A stretch of DNA of 64,000 bases from Paramecium pentaurelia (lineage: Eukaryota; Ciliophora; Oligohymenophorea; Peniculida; Parameciidae), in contig CAJJDO010000012.1 in assembly GCA_905183005.1 (NCBI GenBank), positions 248,001 through 312,000 on the forward strand. The letters run 5' to 3'. The position numbers were made by a program, and so were the translations under genes. Below are positions 13,827-25,374 of the stretch, in pieces. The notes beneath the pieces were generated by a model that was given only the letters and a program-made list of their open reading frames with translations, was not told the DNA's origin and ran no database searches. Positions within the stretch are counted from its first letter, which is position 1. Every line of letters starts with the position of its first letter.

Positions 13827-14523
13827 AACAATTTTATTTTAATAATTGATTAGTGAAGTAATTATGTATTCTACAATAAAATTATATAAAGTAAGAGGGA
13901 TTTCTAAATATAATCTTTGAAACCAATACTTTATTGTTAAATAATATAGGTGAGAATTCAATAAAAAAATAATGTTAAATTTGTTAGTGATAGAATTTTG
14001 ATTAATACGAGGTTATTCAGTAGGGATTTGAAATAGTAGTTAAAATTCGATTTAGTTTAGAATTTAGTAATGAAGTTTACAATAAATAAGTTAATACTAA
14101 AAATAACAATTAAATTGTTTATACTAAAAAAAATAAATTTAATTCTAAATGAACTGAGATTTAATAAAAAATGACATGGAGTTAAGTCTTTAGTTCTGTT
14201 TTTAATCAATTAAAGAAAAGTTATTTATATTAGTAATAAAAGAATCAAGAAAAAAAATCAGTAAAAAGGTATTTTTGATAATGAATCTAAAGAATTTGAA
14301 TAATGATACTATTTTTTTAAAGGTTTTCAGTATCATATATATAAAATTTTGATTATCATTAAATGTAACTATTGTAATTAGATTAATCCATTATGATAAT
14401 TTAGTCTAGAAATTCAGAGAATAAAAATGAATAAAAAGATTCTTAAAACTATTTTATGTTATATTTGTTCATTAAACAAGATCTCTTTAAAATAATGTAA
14501 TCATGATTAACATATAAATAATA
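13827..14523. other. Intergenic; weak ORF around 14171
   Basis: Mostly noncoding AT-rich DNA. A possible short + strand gene starts at the ATG at 14171 (MTWSQVFSSVFNQLKKS) and stays open for about 35 codons. A 24-nt or 32-nt intron could extend it, but neither solution is convincing. Confidence 0.3.
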
Positions 14524-14943
14524 TCAAGCTACTTTATTTACAGAATACACTTCAGTGCTTTGGCTATGATTTTTCTAAGATTTCATTTCTTCAACTTTGG
14601 ATTATCCTTTTAATTCATTTTTTTATCTATTCAGATACAATTCTATCTTATTTAATGATGATAATAATGGAAATTCTGTGATATATGATTGGATTAGATA
14701 TTTTTTCAATTATGGTGATTATGTCACATTCTAAGAAGAGCTAGATAAAAGACTTACAAAAATATTATTTTTCTAGTTTTCCTCATCCAAATTAGCTTGA
14801 AGGAATTATATTCCTAAAGGCTTCTTACTTTCATGAGGAATTTCAAATTTTTATGGAAGCATCTATTTTTTAAAATCAAGGTAAGCAGATTTATTAATTC
14901 TTGTGTCAAGACGATAACCTTTCATTTTATGAGTGTTTTTCAT
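14524..14943 (-). CDS. Hypothetical protein, 139 aa
   Basis: Single uninterrupted frame beginning MKNTHKMKGYRLDTRINKS and ending VYSVNKVA. It is basic with no hydrophobic segment. A stretch FVSLLSSSSQ could be a retained 27-nt in-frame intron (GTAAG...TTAG), which would shorten it slightly. No domain was recognised and function is unknown. Confidence 0.45.
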
Positions 14944-15397
14944 TGTTTAATTATAAGTATTAAATATTAAGGCTAACTTATTAATATTGATCGATATATA
15001 TACTAAAGCATTCAAGCAATTATTATAAATAATGATAGATTAAGAAAGCTATATTTGTTTTAGAAATAAATTGAAATAATTGAGATGTAATACTTTATAA
15101 ATTGATATATCAAATATGTGTTTAAACATTTACATTTTATATTTTGTTTGGATATTATAAAATATTTGAAATAAATTTATATTTATTTTAAATTATTTAA
15201 TCAAAATTGCAAACAAGGTTTGCTAAAAATCAATACTAAAATGAATAGTAAATATTCCAGTATTTATTATTGTAATAGTAAATGAGAGTAAAAATAATGA
15301 TAGAACTTCTTTCTAATTTTATAAATAAATGTAAAATATTTATAAATTAAAACCAATTCATATATATATATATATAAGTTTAAATTTGAATTTAAGG
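14944..15397. other. Divergent intergenic region
   Basis: AT-rich spacer between a minus-strand small gene and the kinesin-RCC1 gene. It includes a (TA)n run at about 15361-15376 shortly upstream of the kinesin start. No gene seen. Confidence 0.5.
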
Positions 15398-17641
15398 ATG
15401 TTGTAAGTTTGCATTAGAGTTCGTCCTCTTTTAAAACATGAAAAAAATGCATAATGGTTCGTCAATAAGAATAATATAAACTCTTCAAATAAATCTTTTA
15501 CATTTGACTAAGTAGAATGTGAAACAAGGACTTAAACTCTTTATAATAAAATTGCCAAATAGAATGTCAAAAAGGCACTTAATGGCTATCATACAACAAT
15601 AATGTGTTATGGATAAACTACATCAGGAAAAACATTCACAACCTTAGGTACTCATGATAATCCAGGAATATTACCTTGTGCCTTGAGAGATGTTTTTTTA
15701 GATGATAATGTTAAATGTTCAATCTAATATGTTCAAATATATAATGAAGTTATTGATGATCTTTTGGATCCAAAATGCACATCTTTGTAAATAATTAATG
15801 ATTAAAAATGGGGTACATCATTACAATTGAAATAAACCCCAGTAAAAAGCTTTGATTAAGCTATACAATTATTAAACGAAGGAGAAGAAAGAAGAATATA
15901 CAGAGAGACTTAAATTCATGATAAAAGTTCAAGATCACATACAATATTTAGGATTTTTATTGAAAATGGATCTAGATATTCATGCTTAAATATAGTTGAT
16001 TTAGCTGGTAGTGAGAGAGTTTCATCAGAAAATGATATAAATCATGAGACAGGTTATATCAATAAGAGTTTGTTAGCATTAACTAATGTAATTAATTAAT
16101 TAACGGAATAAAAATAATAGCATATTTCATATAGAGATTCAAAATTAACAAGACTACTTTAGAATTCATTAGGAGGTAATTCTATTACAGTTCTAATATG
16201 TTGTATATCTCCAGGAAACAATACATAAACCTTGTCAACATTGCAATTTGCACAAAGAGCAAAGATAGTTAAAAACACTCCTATTATTAATGGAGAGAAA
16301 CAGACTTAAGAATTGTAAGATTAACAATTTTAAAGTTCTTCTTATTCAAATTTCAACATTTTTACATATGCTTAATGTTAAAAATAATCAAACAAGAATT
16401 CATTTTAAGCTTTTATCAAATTAGAACAAAAGTATTAAAAAAAATATTGTGAACTTCTTTAATAATATTATAAGGAATTAAATAAATTATAAATAAATGA
16501 ATAAGATTTATAAGATGTTATATCAATTTTGGAAAGAAATATTTTAACACAACTAGAAGAGATGAAATAAAGTATATCCGATACAAATAATGAAGAATAA
16601 TAATATAAACTTTTAATTTGGGGATCTGGACAAGATGGAAGATTAGGATTTGGTGATGAAAAAACTTGTAAAATTCCAACAGAAATTAGCAATTATAAAT
16701 TTTCATAGGTTAGTTGTGGATTCCACCATACTTTAGCTATATGTAATGGTTGCATTTATGCTTGGGGAAGAGGTCAAAAAGGATAGTTAGGATTAGGAAA
16801 TTTTGAAACTATTCTTAGTCCTACAAAAATAGATAACTTAAAAAATGCTACTTAAATTGCTTGTGGATGGTAACATAGTTTGGCTATTTGTGATGGTAAT
16901 TTATATTCTTGGGGTTGTGGAGATGATGGATAATTAGGAAATGGAGATTGTCAATCAATAAATTAACCTATTGCTATTTAAGAAGATGTTGAATATATTT
17001 ATGCTGGTCATTCATAAAGTGGATTTATGAAAGAAGGAATGTTATATACTTTTGGAAATAATTAGGATGGAAGATGTATGATTGATTCTTTAGGAATTCT
17101 TACAGAACCAGAATAAGTACCTTTGAATGATATTAAATCAGTAAGTCTAGGTGTTTCTCATATGGGAGTTGTTACTAATGATGGATGTGTTTATATGGCT
17201 GGAACTTCTATTGATGGTTAATTAGGAACTTTTAGTATAGATGACGAAGTGGCCACTTGGTTTACTTAATTAGATAAATTTAATAGTTCAAATAGAGCTT
17301 AATAAATTTAATGTGGAGATTCATTTACTTTAGTTTTAAATACAAAAGGAATTATCTATGCTTTTGGAAAGGGCTCATTTAAACGATTAGGATTATCAAC
17401 TACAGACAATATTTATGAACCTACTCCTTTGCCTATCTAAGGTGATATGATATATGCTGGATGCAGACATGCTTGTTCAATAACAAAGAATGGATAAGCA
17501 TATATGTGGGGATTTAATTTTCATAATCAACTTGGTCTTGGATAAGATGATTTAGATTAGGAACCAATTTTATTAAAAATTACTAATATCAAATAAATGT
17601 CACTTGGTTATTTTCACTCTGCTGCTTTAGTTTCAAATTGA
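15398..17641 (+). CDS. Kinesin motor - RCC1 repeat fusion protein
   Basis: 747 aa in one intronless frame. Residues 1-300 are a kinesin motor: N-terminal CIRVRPL, P-loop GQTTSGKT, switch I DKSSRSHT, switch II DLAGSERV, and LTRLLQNSLGGNS. A coiled-coil linker (about 300-400) follows. Residues about 405-745 form RCC1 repeats with typical GxxxxGQLGLG and HxxAI patterns (AWGRGQKGQLGLGNFE, SWGCGDDGQLGNGD, MWGFNFHNQLGLGQ). The motor is compact and N-terminal, so it should walk or act on microtubules with the beta-propeller as cargo or regulatory domain. All ATPase motifs are present, so the motor is probably active. The kinesin subfamily was not assigned. Confidence 0.9.
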
Positions 17642-17838
17642 TTATATTTAAAATTAGATATTAAATTAATTATTTTATATATCTAATTTATTTTACTATT
17701 TTATTAATCATATTGTTGATTTATTTTATGAGTTAACTTTCATTCTTTTTTTTAGATAAAATATTCAAATTAGATTTTTACTTTAAATTTTTTTTAAATA
17801 AAAACAATTAAATTTTATAATCTGCTTTTAAATAATAT

Positions 17839-19359
17839 TCAATCGATTTTCACCATGCTGCTATTCAAACATTAGGGACAATAATAATTTTAAGATTTTT
17901 TATACTTCTCATCAAAAATGCAATAAAAGTAACAGAAATTTGATGAACATTATTTAATAAGATATTTATTTTATGATTTAAGATTTATCATTAATTGATT
18001 GATCTCTTAATTAAACTAAAACTCTTTATAAGCTTTACCTATAGAGTCTATCTAATTCAAAATACTATGTGATAATTTTGATCCGCATTAATCACATTTA
18101 GCTATATTTTTACTTACCAAAGCTTCTTTTATTATATCATAAACTCTTTATTCATCTAAATAATGTCCACATTAATTTTTCAATTTTCTTTAATTGTTGT
18201 CAATAGTTTAGGTTTATTAAATTTAATTTTATGAAGGTTCTTAAAAATTTGATTATTTTGATATATCAATTTACGTATTCATATTAACATTTTCATATAT
18301 TGTAATAGATGATTTTTACTAAATTTCCTTATTTTTATCATTAGAATCAGATTATAAAATTTGTGATTTGAATTAATTATTTTATTATTACATTCTATCA
18401 TGTTGTAATTATAATTAATATTTTTTGTCCTACATTTCTTAATATTATTTTAAATAATTATTATCTTATTATAATCTTTCATAATCTTATTTTAATTAGA
18501 TATAATCTTATTTAATTTTATCATAATCTACTTATGTTTTTTAATATTTGCATATAGCTTATTTCAATAAATAGTTTAGAATTTAATTTTACTCTTATAT
18601 CAAATTATCTCGTTAAAATAATTTTGAATTCTCTATAGGCTTTTCAACTTCTGCATTGTTTTAACTCTTATATATTATCTAAGAAGTATATTTTTGTTCA
18701 TTATTACTATTATTCTTCTAAGGGGTTTTGATTTATTAGTTTTTTTCAGATGTAGGATGAATTGTTGATTGATTTTATATATTTTTTTGATTTTATACTG
18801 TTTGAGATTGAGATGATTGATTATTACTTTGATATTATTTTTTGTCATTTTATACTACTTATATGTTTTATTTAGGAAACTATTATGTGTTTTATTAAGG
18901 AATTTATTATGTGTTTTATTAAGAAATTTATTATGTGTTTTATTAAGGAATTTATTATGTGTTTTATTAAGGAATTTATTATGTGTTTTATTAAGGAATT
19001 TATTATGTGTTTTATTAAGAAATTTATTATGTTTTTTATTAAGAAATTTATTATGTTTTTTATTAAGAAATTTATTCTTACTAATTAATTCTATAACCAA
19101 AAACTCTGGTTGGCAATATATCAAGGCATTCATATAGGAAAAATGAGTTGTCATCTATTCGGAATTATTCATAATACAAAGTTAAATTTTAAACTCCTTG
19201 TTTTTCTTTAATGTATGTAATAATATTATTAATAGTGGTCTATTCAGTAATTCGCATACTTTATTATGATTAAGATGAAGGTAAATCCATGTTGTAGAAG
19301 GTAATTAATTTTGATTGTTTATTATTATCTTTAATAGATATTGATGATGCTCCTCCCAT
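17839..19359 (-). CDS. Ubiquitin-like N-terminus plus Cys-rich zinc C-terminus, with Gln repeat (paralogue A)
   Basis: 506 aa, no intron. Starts MGGASSISIKDNNKQ (possible N-myristoylation). Residues about 35-95 have a ubiquitin-like pattern (NIITYIKEKQGVQNLTLYYE...LDILPTRVFGY). Next comes a Gln-rich tract from a 24-bp minisatellite encoding PQQNTQQI units, then Gln-rich coiled coil. The C-terminal third is Cys-rich: CGHYL, CDQCGSKLS, then FCYFYC and CPQC, resembling part of a RING/IBR zinc module. The true frame across the repeat is the Gln frame, because only it joins N- and C-terminal domains. It lies head-to-tail with a divergent paralogue (20546-21541). An E3-ligase-like role is possible but unproven. 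Confidence 0.65.
18870..19076. repeat. 24-bp minisatellite inside a coding region
   Basis: Eight to nine tandem units of about 24 bp (plus strand ATTATGTGTTTTATTAAGGA plus four bases) with small variants (AAGAAA, TTTTTT). On the minus strand each unit encodes PQQNTQQI or SQQKTQQI, with four of eight codons TAA. A truncated second copy follows the N gap. Confidence 0.9.
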
Positions 19360-19825
19360 AAATTTTATAATATAATATAATAAATTTTAATATAAATAAT
19401 AGAATAACAATTAAGATTTAATTAAATAATTTTTAATACAAATGGAAAATCATTAATTTTTTTTGTAAATGATTATATCTTAGAAGCAATTTGGACAAAA
19501 CCCTCTATTAATTATTTTATATTTATTCCAAATACAAAAAAAATTGCAATATTAGCATTTCTAAATATCATAATTGTGAATTAATGAATTTTTTAGAATT
19601 TTAAGCTCTAATAATAATAAATTAGTATGATATTATTTTTCCAGTGTTTTTATCTATGAGTACATAGATCTAGGTATTTTTTAATTACATTCCTGACAAG
19701 TAGCTATTTAATTTTAAAATATGGCATTTTAAAGAATAATTTTCAGCTCTTAACTATTGTAACTATGCTAACATTTACATAGAATTGATTTTATTGTTAA
19801 TTCAGATTAATTTAAACTAGGGTTA
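18916..19825 (+). repeat. 910-bp exact direct duplicate, copy 1
   Basis: This segment reappears at 20012-20921 with a constant offset of 1,096 bp and no difference noticed wherever I compared them. It covers minisatellite units, the 5' end of paralogue A and the 3' end of paralogue B. It ends exactly at the first N. Confidence 0.9.
19450..19825 (-). pseudogene. Truncated duplicate of paralogue B 3' end
   Basis: Same sequence as 20546-20921: the C-terminal part of paralogue B with its CQYCNFFC and CPNC zinc pairs, cut by the N gap. It is most likely an assembly duplicate rather than a separate gene. Confidence 0.6.
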
Positions 19826-20011
19826 NNNNNNNNNNNNNNNNNNNNNNNNNNNNNNNNNNNNNNNNNNNNNNNNNNNNNNNNNNNNNNNNNNNNNNNNNNN
19901 NNNNNNNNNNNNNNNNNNNNNNNNNNNNNNNNNNNNNNNNNNNNNNNNNNNNNNNNNNNNNNNNNNNNNNNNNNNNNNNNNNNNNNNNNNNNNNNNNNNN
20001 NNNNNNNNNNN
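19826..20011. other. Assembly gap (186 N)
   Basis: Run of N. The sequence just before it equals the sequence 1,096 bp later, and the sequence just after it equals that 1,096 bp earlier. This is what two unmerged overlapping contigs would give. Confidence 0.95.
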
Positions 20012-20455
20012 TTATTAAGAAATTTATTATGTGTTTTATTAAGGAATTTATTATGTGTTTTATTAAGGAATTTATTATGTGTTTTATTAAGGAATTTATT
20101 ATGTGTTTTATTAAGAAATTTATTATGTTTTTTATTAAGAAATTTATTATGTTTTTTATTAAGAAATTTATTCTTACTAATTAATTCTATAACCAAAAAC
20201 TCTGGTTGGCAATATATCAAGGCATTCATATAGGAAAAATGAGTTGTCATCTATTCGGAATTATTCATAATACAAAGTTAAATTTTAAACTCCTTGTTTT
20301 TCTTTAATGTATGTAATAATATTATTAATAGTGGTCTATTCAGTAATTCGCATACTTTATTATGATTAAGATGAAGGTAAATCCATGTTGTAGAAGGTAA
20401 TTAATTTTGATTGTTTATTATTATCTTTAATAGATATTGATGATGCTCCTCCCAT
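20012..20455 (-). pseudogene. Truncated duplicate of paralogue A 5' end
   Basis: Same sequence as 18916-19359: start codon, ubiquitin-like N-terminus and part of the Gln minisatellite of paralogue A, running into the N gap. Probably the same locus represented twice. Confidence 0.6.
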
Positions 20456-20921
20456 AAATTTTATAATATAATATAATAAATTTTAATATAAATAATAGAA
20501 TAACAATTAAGATTTAATTAAATAATTTTTAATACAAATGGAAAATCATTAATTTTTTTTGTAAATGATTATATCTTAGAAGCAATTTGGACAAAACCCT
20601 CTATTAATTATTTTATATTTATTCCAAATACAAAAAAAATTGCAATATTAGCATTTCTAAATATCATAATTGTGAATTAATGAATTTTTTAGAATTTTAA
20701 GCTCTAATAATAATAAATTAGTATGATATTATTTTTCCAGTGTTTTTATCTATGAGTACATAGATCTAGGTATTTTTTAATTACATTCCTGACAAGTAGC
20801 TATTTAATTTTAAAATATGGCATTTTAAAGAATAATTTTCAGCTCTTAACTATTGTAACTATGCTAACATTTACATAGAATTGATTTTATTGTTAATTCA
20901 GATTAATTTAAACTAGGGTTA
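20012..20921 (+). repeat. 910-bp exact direct duplicate, copy 2
   Basis: Second copy of 18916-19825. It begins at the first base after the N gap and continues into unique sequence at 20922. Confidence 0.9.
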
Positions 20922-21541
20922 TAATAATTAAGACTTTTTTTAATTTTCTATTATTCTAGCTTATCTATTTACATATCTGTTGAACTAGTATTTTGAGAGA
21001 TTTTACCATAGGCTTATTACTTATATAGATCATTTTTAATAGAACCACTTTATTAATAGTATGTCTTATTTAATGCCTTTATATCTTCCTGTTGATAATC
21101 TGATTAAAATTTGCTTTTCATATTTATTAACCAAGTTGATGAATCTCTTTCTCTTAACTTTTTATCTAATCCAGGGCTTTCATTATCATCTTCAATATTA
21201 CTTGAATACATGTTATTTTAAATTACTTTATAACTTAATTATTAAACCTTAAGCTTTTATAAGAATGGTAATAAGTATGTATTTTTACTTACAGTAATTG
21301 GATTGTTATTATGATATAATGTGATTTTGCATTGATTTTTATATTATTATTCTAAATACAGTAAAACATCCAATATTGATGTGTCATCTTTAGCTCTCAT
21401 TGATTTTGATACGTTTTCATTTGAATCAATGTTGTTCAAAATTATCAATTTACAAATTGGACTAACACTTCTTTATAAGTTCAATTTAATATTTAATTAA
21501 TTCATCTACTAATTACCTCTTTATCCTTCTTATTAATTCAT
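20546..21541 (-). CDS. Ubiquitin-like N-terminus plus Cys-rich zinc C-terminus (paralogue B)
   Basis: 331 aa, no intron, start MNQQEGQRGNQQMN. Residues about 45-105 align by eye with the ubiquitin-like part of paralogue A (SILDVLLYLEQQYKNQCKIT...LLPFLQKLKV). The C-terminal half carries the same cysteine plan: CKCQHSY, CQECNQKIP, CQYCNFFC, CPNC. It lacks the minisatellite Gln tract. Gene order (A downstream of B on the same strand) suggests an old tandem duplication followed by divergence. Function unknown; the zinc pattern resembles a partial RING/IBR module. Confidence 0.65.
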
Positions 21542-21882
21542 TATTATAAATCAATCAACTAATCTTATTAATATAATTATATTGAAATATAATATTAATT
21601 CAGCTTTAATTATTACTTAAATAATCTTTATTCTTCTAAATAGTATAAAAATACTCAATTCAAATGTAATTAAATTGTGATATGGAAATATTTATTTATT
21701 TTGATTTCTAAAACAACTATTTTATAAAAATCAAATTAGTCTATTTCTCAAACAAAAATCTTCAATAATTACATAATCTTCTTGATAATAATTCATTTTA
21801 ATATCTTTTATTGATAAAAAAAAATTAAGAGAGAAATATATATATACATTTTATTATTTAATTATATATTTATTAGACATAT
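21542..21882. other. Divergent intergenic region
   Basis: AT-rich spacer between paralogue B and a coiled-coil gene, with a TATATATATA run at about 21838-21847. No gene seen. Confidence 0.5.
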
Positions 21883-22817
21883 ATGGCTACAAGATAACAT
21901 ACTAATCCTAATGATTCAAAGAAGAAACCTAAAGATGACAAGAAAAATAGTGATAAAACTTCAAAAAAAAAAGTAAAATCTAAATCAACAGTGGATCAAG
22001 AATAAGTCTTAAATTTAAGATAGAGTTTTGAAACTTTGATTAAAAACAAGTAATAATTTACTAAAATTAGAGAGGATCTTGAAAAGATAATATCAAATCA
22101 ACAAAGTAAAATAAAGGATCTGAAATAGAATGAAAAAAATTTATTAGAGGAATTGAAAAGACAAGGAGATATTGCAAGGGAAGCACTCAATAAATTGTAT
22201 TATTATTAATAAGAAAATAATATAGAGAGAGAAAAGTTGAGAAAATATTATGAAGGTATTCAACCGTTAATTTAATAGATTATTATAAAACAAAAGAATA
22301 AGAAGTTATTTAGAAGTATGAAGGATTGATGTAATAATCTAATATTACATTGTCTGATTATTCAAAGAAATTTAAAGACTTTGCAGTTAAAGAATAGAAT
22401 TACTAAGAAGAAATTGAATTGTTAAAGAAAACATCAAAGAATATTTAAACTCCTAGAGATAGAGTAAAATTGATTGAAATATTGTTTGCTAGAATTTTTA
22501 ATAATAATTGAATGATATGGAATTAAAACTTAATTAAGCCAATAAAAATAATGAATAATTGAAAATGTTATAAAGTGAGAATTCCAACTTATATATGAAA
22601 ATTGGACAATATGAATAATAATTGGTTAAAAAAAATGAAAAAGAAAAAACCTTAAAAGAATAATTTAGTAAACAAATAACTGATTTACAATAAGAAATAA
22701 AGGTAATTATTTAATTAATTAATGATTCTTTAGTATTGGAAAAATGAAATGGATAAAGTAATAAGGTAGAATAAGGCTGTCATTTCTAAATTAACGCCAT
22801 AAAAGTTAAGATATTGA
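21883..22817 (+). CDS. Coiled-coil protein, 283 aa
   Basis: Three introns: 22256-22278 (23 nt), 22464-22492 (29 nt) and 22703-22733 (31 nt). A Lys-rich N-terminus (MATRQHTNPNDSKKKPKDDK) is followed by nearly continuous heptad-type helix (e.g. KIREDLEKIISNQQSKIKDL), interrupted around TPRDRN. It ends VISKLTPQKLRY. No catalytic motif. Proteins of this type in ciliates are often basal-body or axonemal, but nothing specific identifies it. Confidence 0.7.
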
Positions 22818-22898
22818 TTATAGTAGTATTTATTGATTATTGATATTTGATCATAAATATTAATTTATTCTTTTATTAAATAAATTTACTTATAAATA

Positions 22899-23855
22899 AT
22901 GAGTTAATTTTAAAGAATGAATCGAAAACTAGATGAAGGTTGGAAATTGACTACTATGGTTTGTGAATGTAAAGGAACATTACTCATATTTCTTGAAAAC
23001 AGAAATTTATATTGTCCTAAGTGTGATATCATAACTCAAGATTAAGTGATTCTAGATTAAGATCATTAAGATATTCAAAATAAAACTAATTAAAGTGGAT
23101 CTGAATCAAAACCAGAGATTATTCAAAAAAAGAATAGTAGAGATTATGATTCAGATGATTTCTATTTTGATGATTAGGTAGAAGATATTAATTCAAGATT
23201 ATTTATAAACAAGGCAGCAGCTGATGAAGCATCAAAAAAAATAGGTTAATTACTTTTATAGGGATGGACTATGTTGAATGAGTCTTGTATAGAATGTTTA
23301 TAACCAATAATGAAAAGTAAATAAGGTGTTAAATTGTGTGTCTAATGTAATAGAGAAGAAAAATAAGATTAATCAAAAACAATAGAACCAAAATCTTAAG
23401 TTTAATAACAAAAAGAGATATCTACATAACCACCAGTTTAATAAGTCTAATTGCAAAATTTTCAAATTTAATAAGAAAAATAAATAAATGATCTTCAAAA
23501 TCAACCATAATTAGAATTGAAAATTTAAAATTTTAAGGAATAATAGGAAAGATATAAAGAGGAAGCTTAATTATTAGTTTCATAATAGTTGAAATTATAT
23601 TATGAAAAATTGTAATTATCAATTAATGATATCAACTTTTATAATTTAACCTTTATTTCTGATGAAATTAATAGGATTGAGGAATAGCTTGGATAAACTT
23701 TAAATAAAAATGTAGATTTAATGAATGTAAGAATCAAAACATTAAAGATTTTAACAGATAATCATGAAAAATTAATGTAATAAAATTCATTTGAAAGAGC
23801 TTCAAAATTTATGGGCATAATTTTAATAATATATAAGATTGTTTAAAATCAATGA
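22899..23855 (+). CDS. ZNRD2 (p27/SSSCA1)-like zinc protein with long Gln-rich tail
   Basis: 318 aa, intronless. Two zinc ribbons are visible: an N-terminal one after EGWKLTTMVCECKG with YCPKCD, and one at about residues 110-150 with the family signature KIGQLLLQGWTMLNESCIEC, then the second pair CVQC. This second block matches the autoantigen p27/ZNRD2 domain. The remainder is Gln-rich coiled coil. The ATG at 22899 gives the longest frame; an in-frame ATG at 22917 (MNRKLDEGW) is equally plausible. Confidence 0.75.
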
Positions 23856-23977
23856 AAAATTACAATTATTTAGAAATATATTGTTATTTATTATAATATA
23901 ATCTCTAATCTACCTTAAATATAAGCTATTTAATAATATAAATATTTTTTTAAAATAATAACTATTATTATTCAATA

Positions 23978-25366
23978 TCATTACTCTTTTTATTATGAAT
24001 TTTCTATTGGATCATGCAATCTTGATTTTCTTTCTCTTTTCTCAGGGACTCCTTATTTATCTGGAATCAAATTATTATTCTATTCAAGTTATTGTTTCGA
24101 TTCCTTAAATGATTTATTAGATTGATATTAATTTGATGAATTATCCTTACATAAAACATATTAATATTATTATTTTTAATCAAGAGAATCTTCCTTTTAA
24201 TATTCTCTTTCTCTCACTGATCCAAAATTACCATTTTATTTATAGTTATTATTTTTATTATACTTTTATCTATCATTATTAAATTTATGATTATTATTTT
24301 GATAATTAGGATAATTTGTATGTCTATTGTAATTATTATATTAATTTTTCTAATAAGTCTGGCTAGATTATTATTTATAATCTGTAGATTATTCTTTTTT
24401 ATTTTCAATTTAATGATGTTCATCCTAATTATTATATTAGTTTCTTATTCTATTTTGATAATTTTATTATTATTAGAATGTTTACTCTTTGAAAGGATTT
24501 TATGCTTTATCATTTTATCTGTAGTTATTATATGATTCAAAGTTTCTTGGATCATCCTAATTCATTTTGTTATAGTTTCTGTTATTATTAAGACTTCTAT
24601 TATTTATTTACTAATTTCTATTTTAATTAGATTCAGATTAGTATGCAAGACTATTTCTATTATTCTAATTATTATAATTATTTTATCTATCTTCTCTAAT
24701 TGATCTATTTAATCTTTCATTTTAACCATTATTTTACTCTTTCTAATAAGTATTAAATTTATTTCTTGGTATATTCCTGTTTTAATTTTAATTATAAATT
24801 TAATCTCTATGATAATCATGACTTTATATTTATGATTATTATTCCAATAACTATCCTTTTTAGTTATTTCTTTGTTAAAATTATATTTGATGTAATTACA
24901 TATTATTATCTTTAACATACTTTTAAAAATTTTATTGATGTTCTTTTAAACTTCCTAAAGTTTATTTTTAAGATTAAGATTAATCATCAGAATTCAAATT
25001 TTACTCAAGATTTTCATTCTCTTAATAAGAACTTTTTTAGTATGATTTTTAGGCTTAAAATTATCCTTTTTACATTTCTTCCTCAGAGATAGTTTCAGGA
25101 TAATAGATATTTTTTTCTTTATTTACTTCTTCTTTATTCATATTATATCTTGTATATAAACCATCCTTTACAAATACCCATCCAGCAGGAGATCCATTAT
25201 TATCATAATAACATCCATTATAATCTGCCCATCCCTCATTTTCATCTAAAAGATAAATTTAGTTTGGATTGTCCAAGTAAAATCCATTTTTAGTCTCATT
25301 ATATTGTTCAAATTTAGAAGGGTTATGCTCTAAAAATTTTAGATTAAAATCTAATTATTTATTCAT
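23978..25366 (-). CDS. Asn/Gln-rich low-complexity protein, 462 aa
   Basis: Single intronless frame. The first 90 residues are ordinary (MNKQLDFNLKFLEHNPSKFE, then GWADYNGCYYDNNGSPAGWV). The rest is dominated by Asn, Gln, Tyr, Arg and Ser (e.g. NNYNNQNNRNSLAYQ), a prion-like or RNA-granule composition. It ends ENSQQKEQ. No known domain was named. Its start codon sits 8 bp from that of the divergent gene at 25375. Confidence 0.7.
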
Positions 25367-25374
25367 TAAAATTA

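Noticed and set aside
18855..19154. KFLNKTHN repeat ORF (minus) and LLCVLLRN/MCFIKEF repeat ORFs (plus)
   Set aside because: Shadow frames of the minisatellite. Only the PQQNTQQI frame joins the ubiquitin-like and zinc domains of paralogue A.
24214..24918. Hydrophobic plus-strand and Ile/Lys-rich minus-strand ORFs in the standard code
   Set aside because: Shadows of the Asn/Gln-rich gene at 23978-25366, whose frame is open for 463 codons only in code 6.
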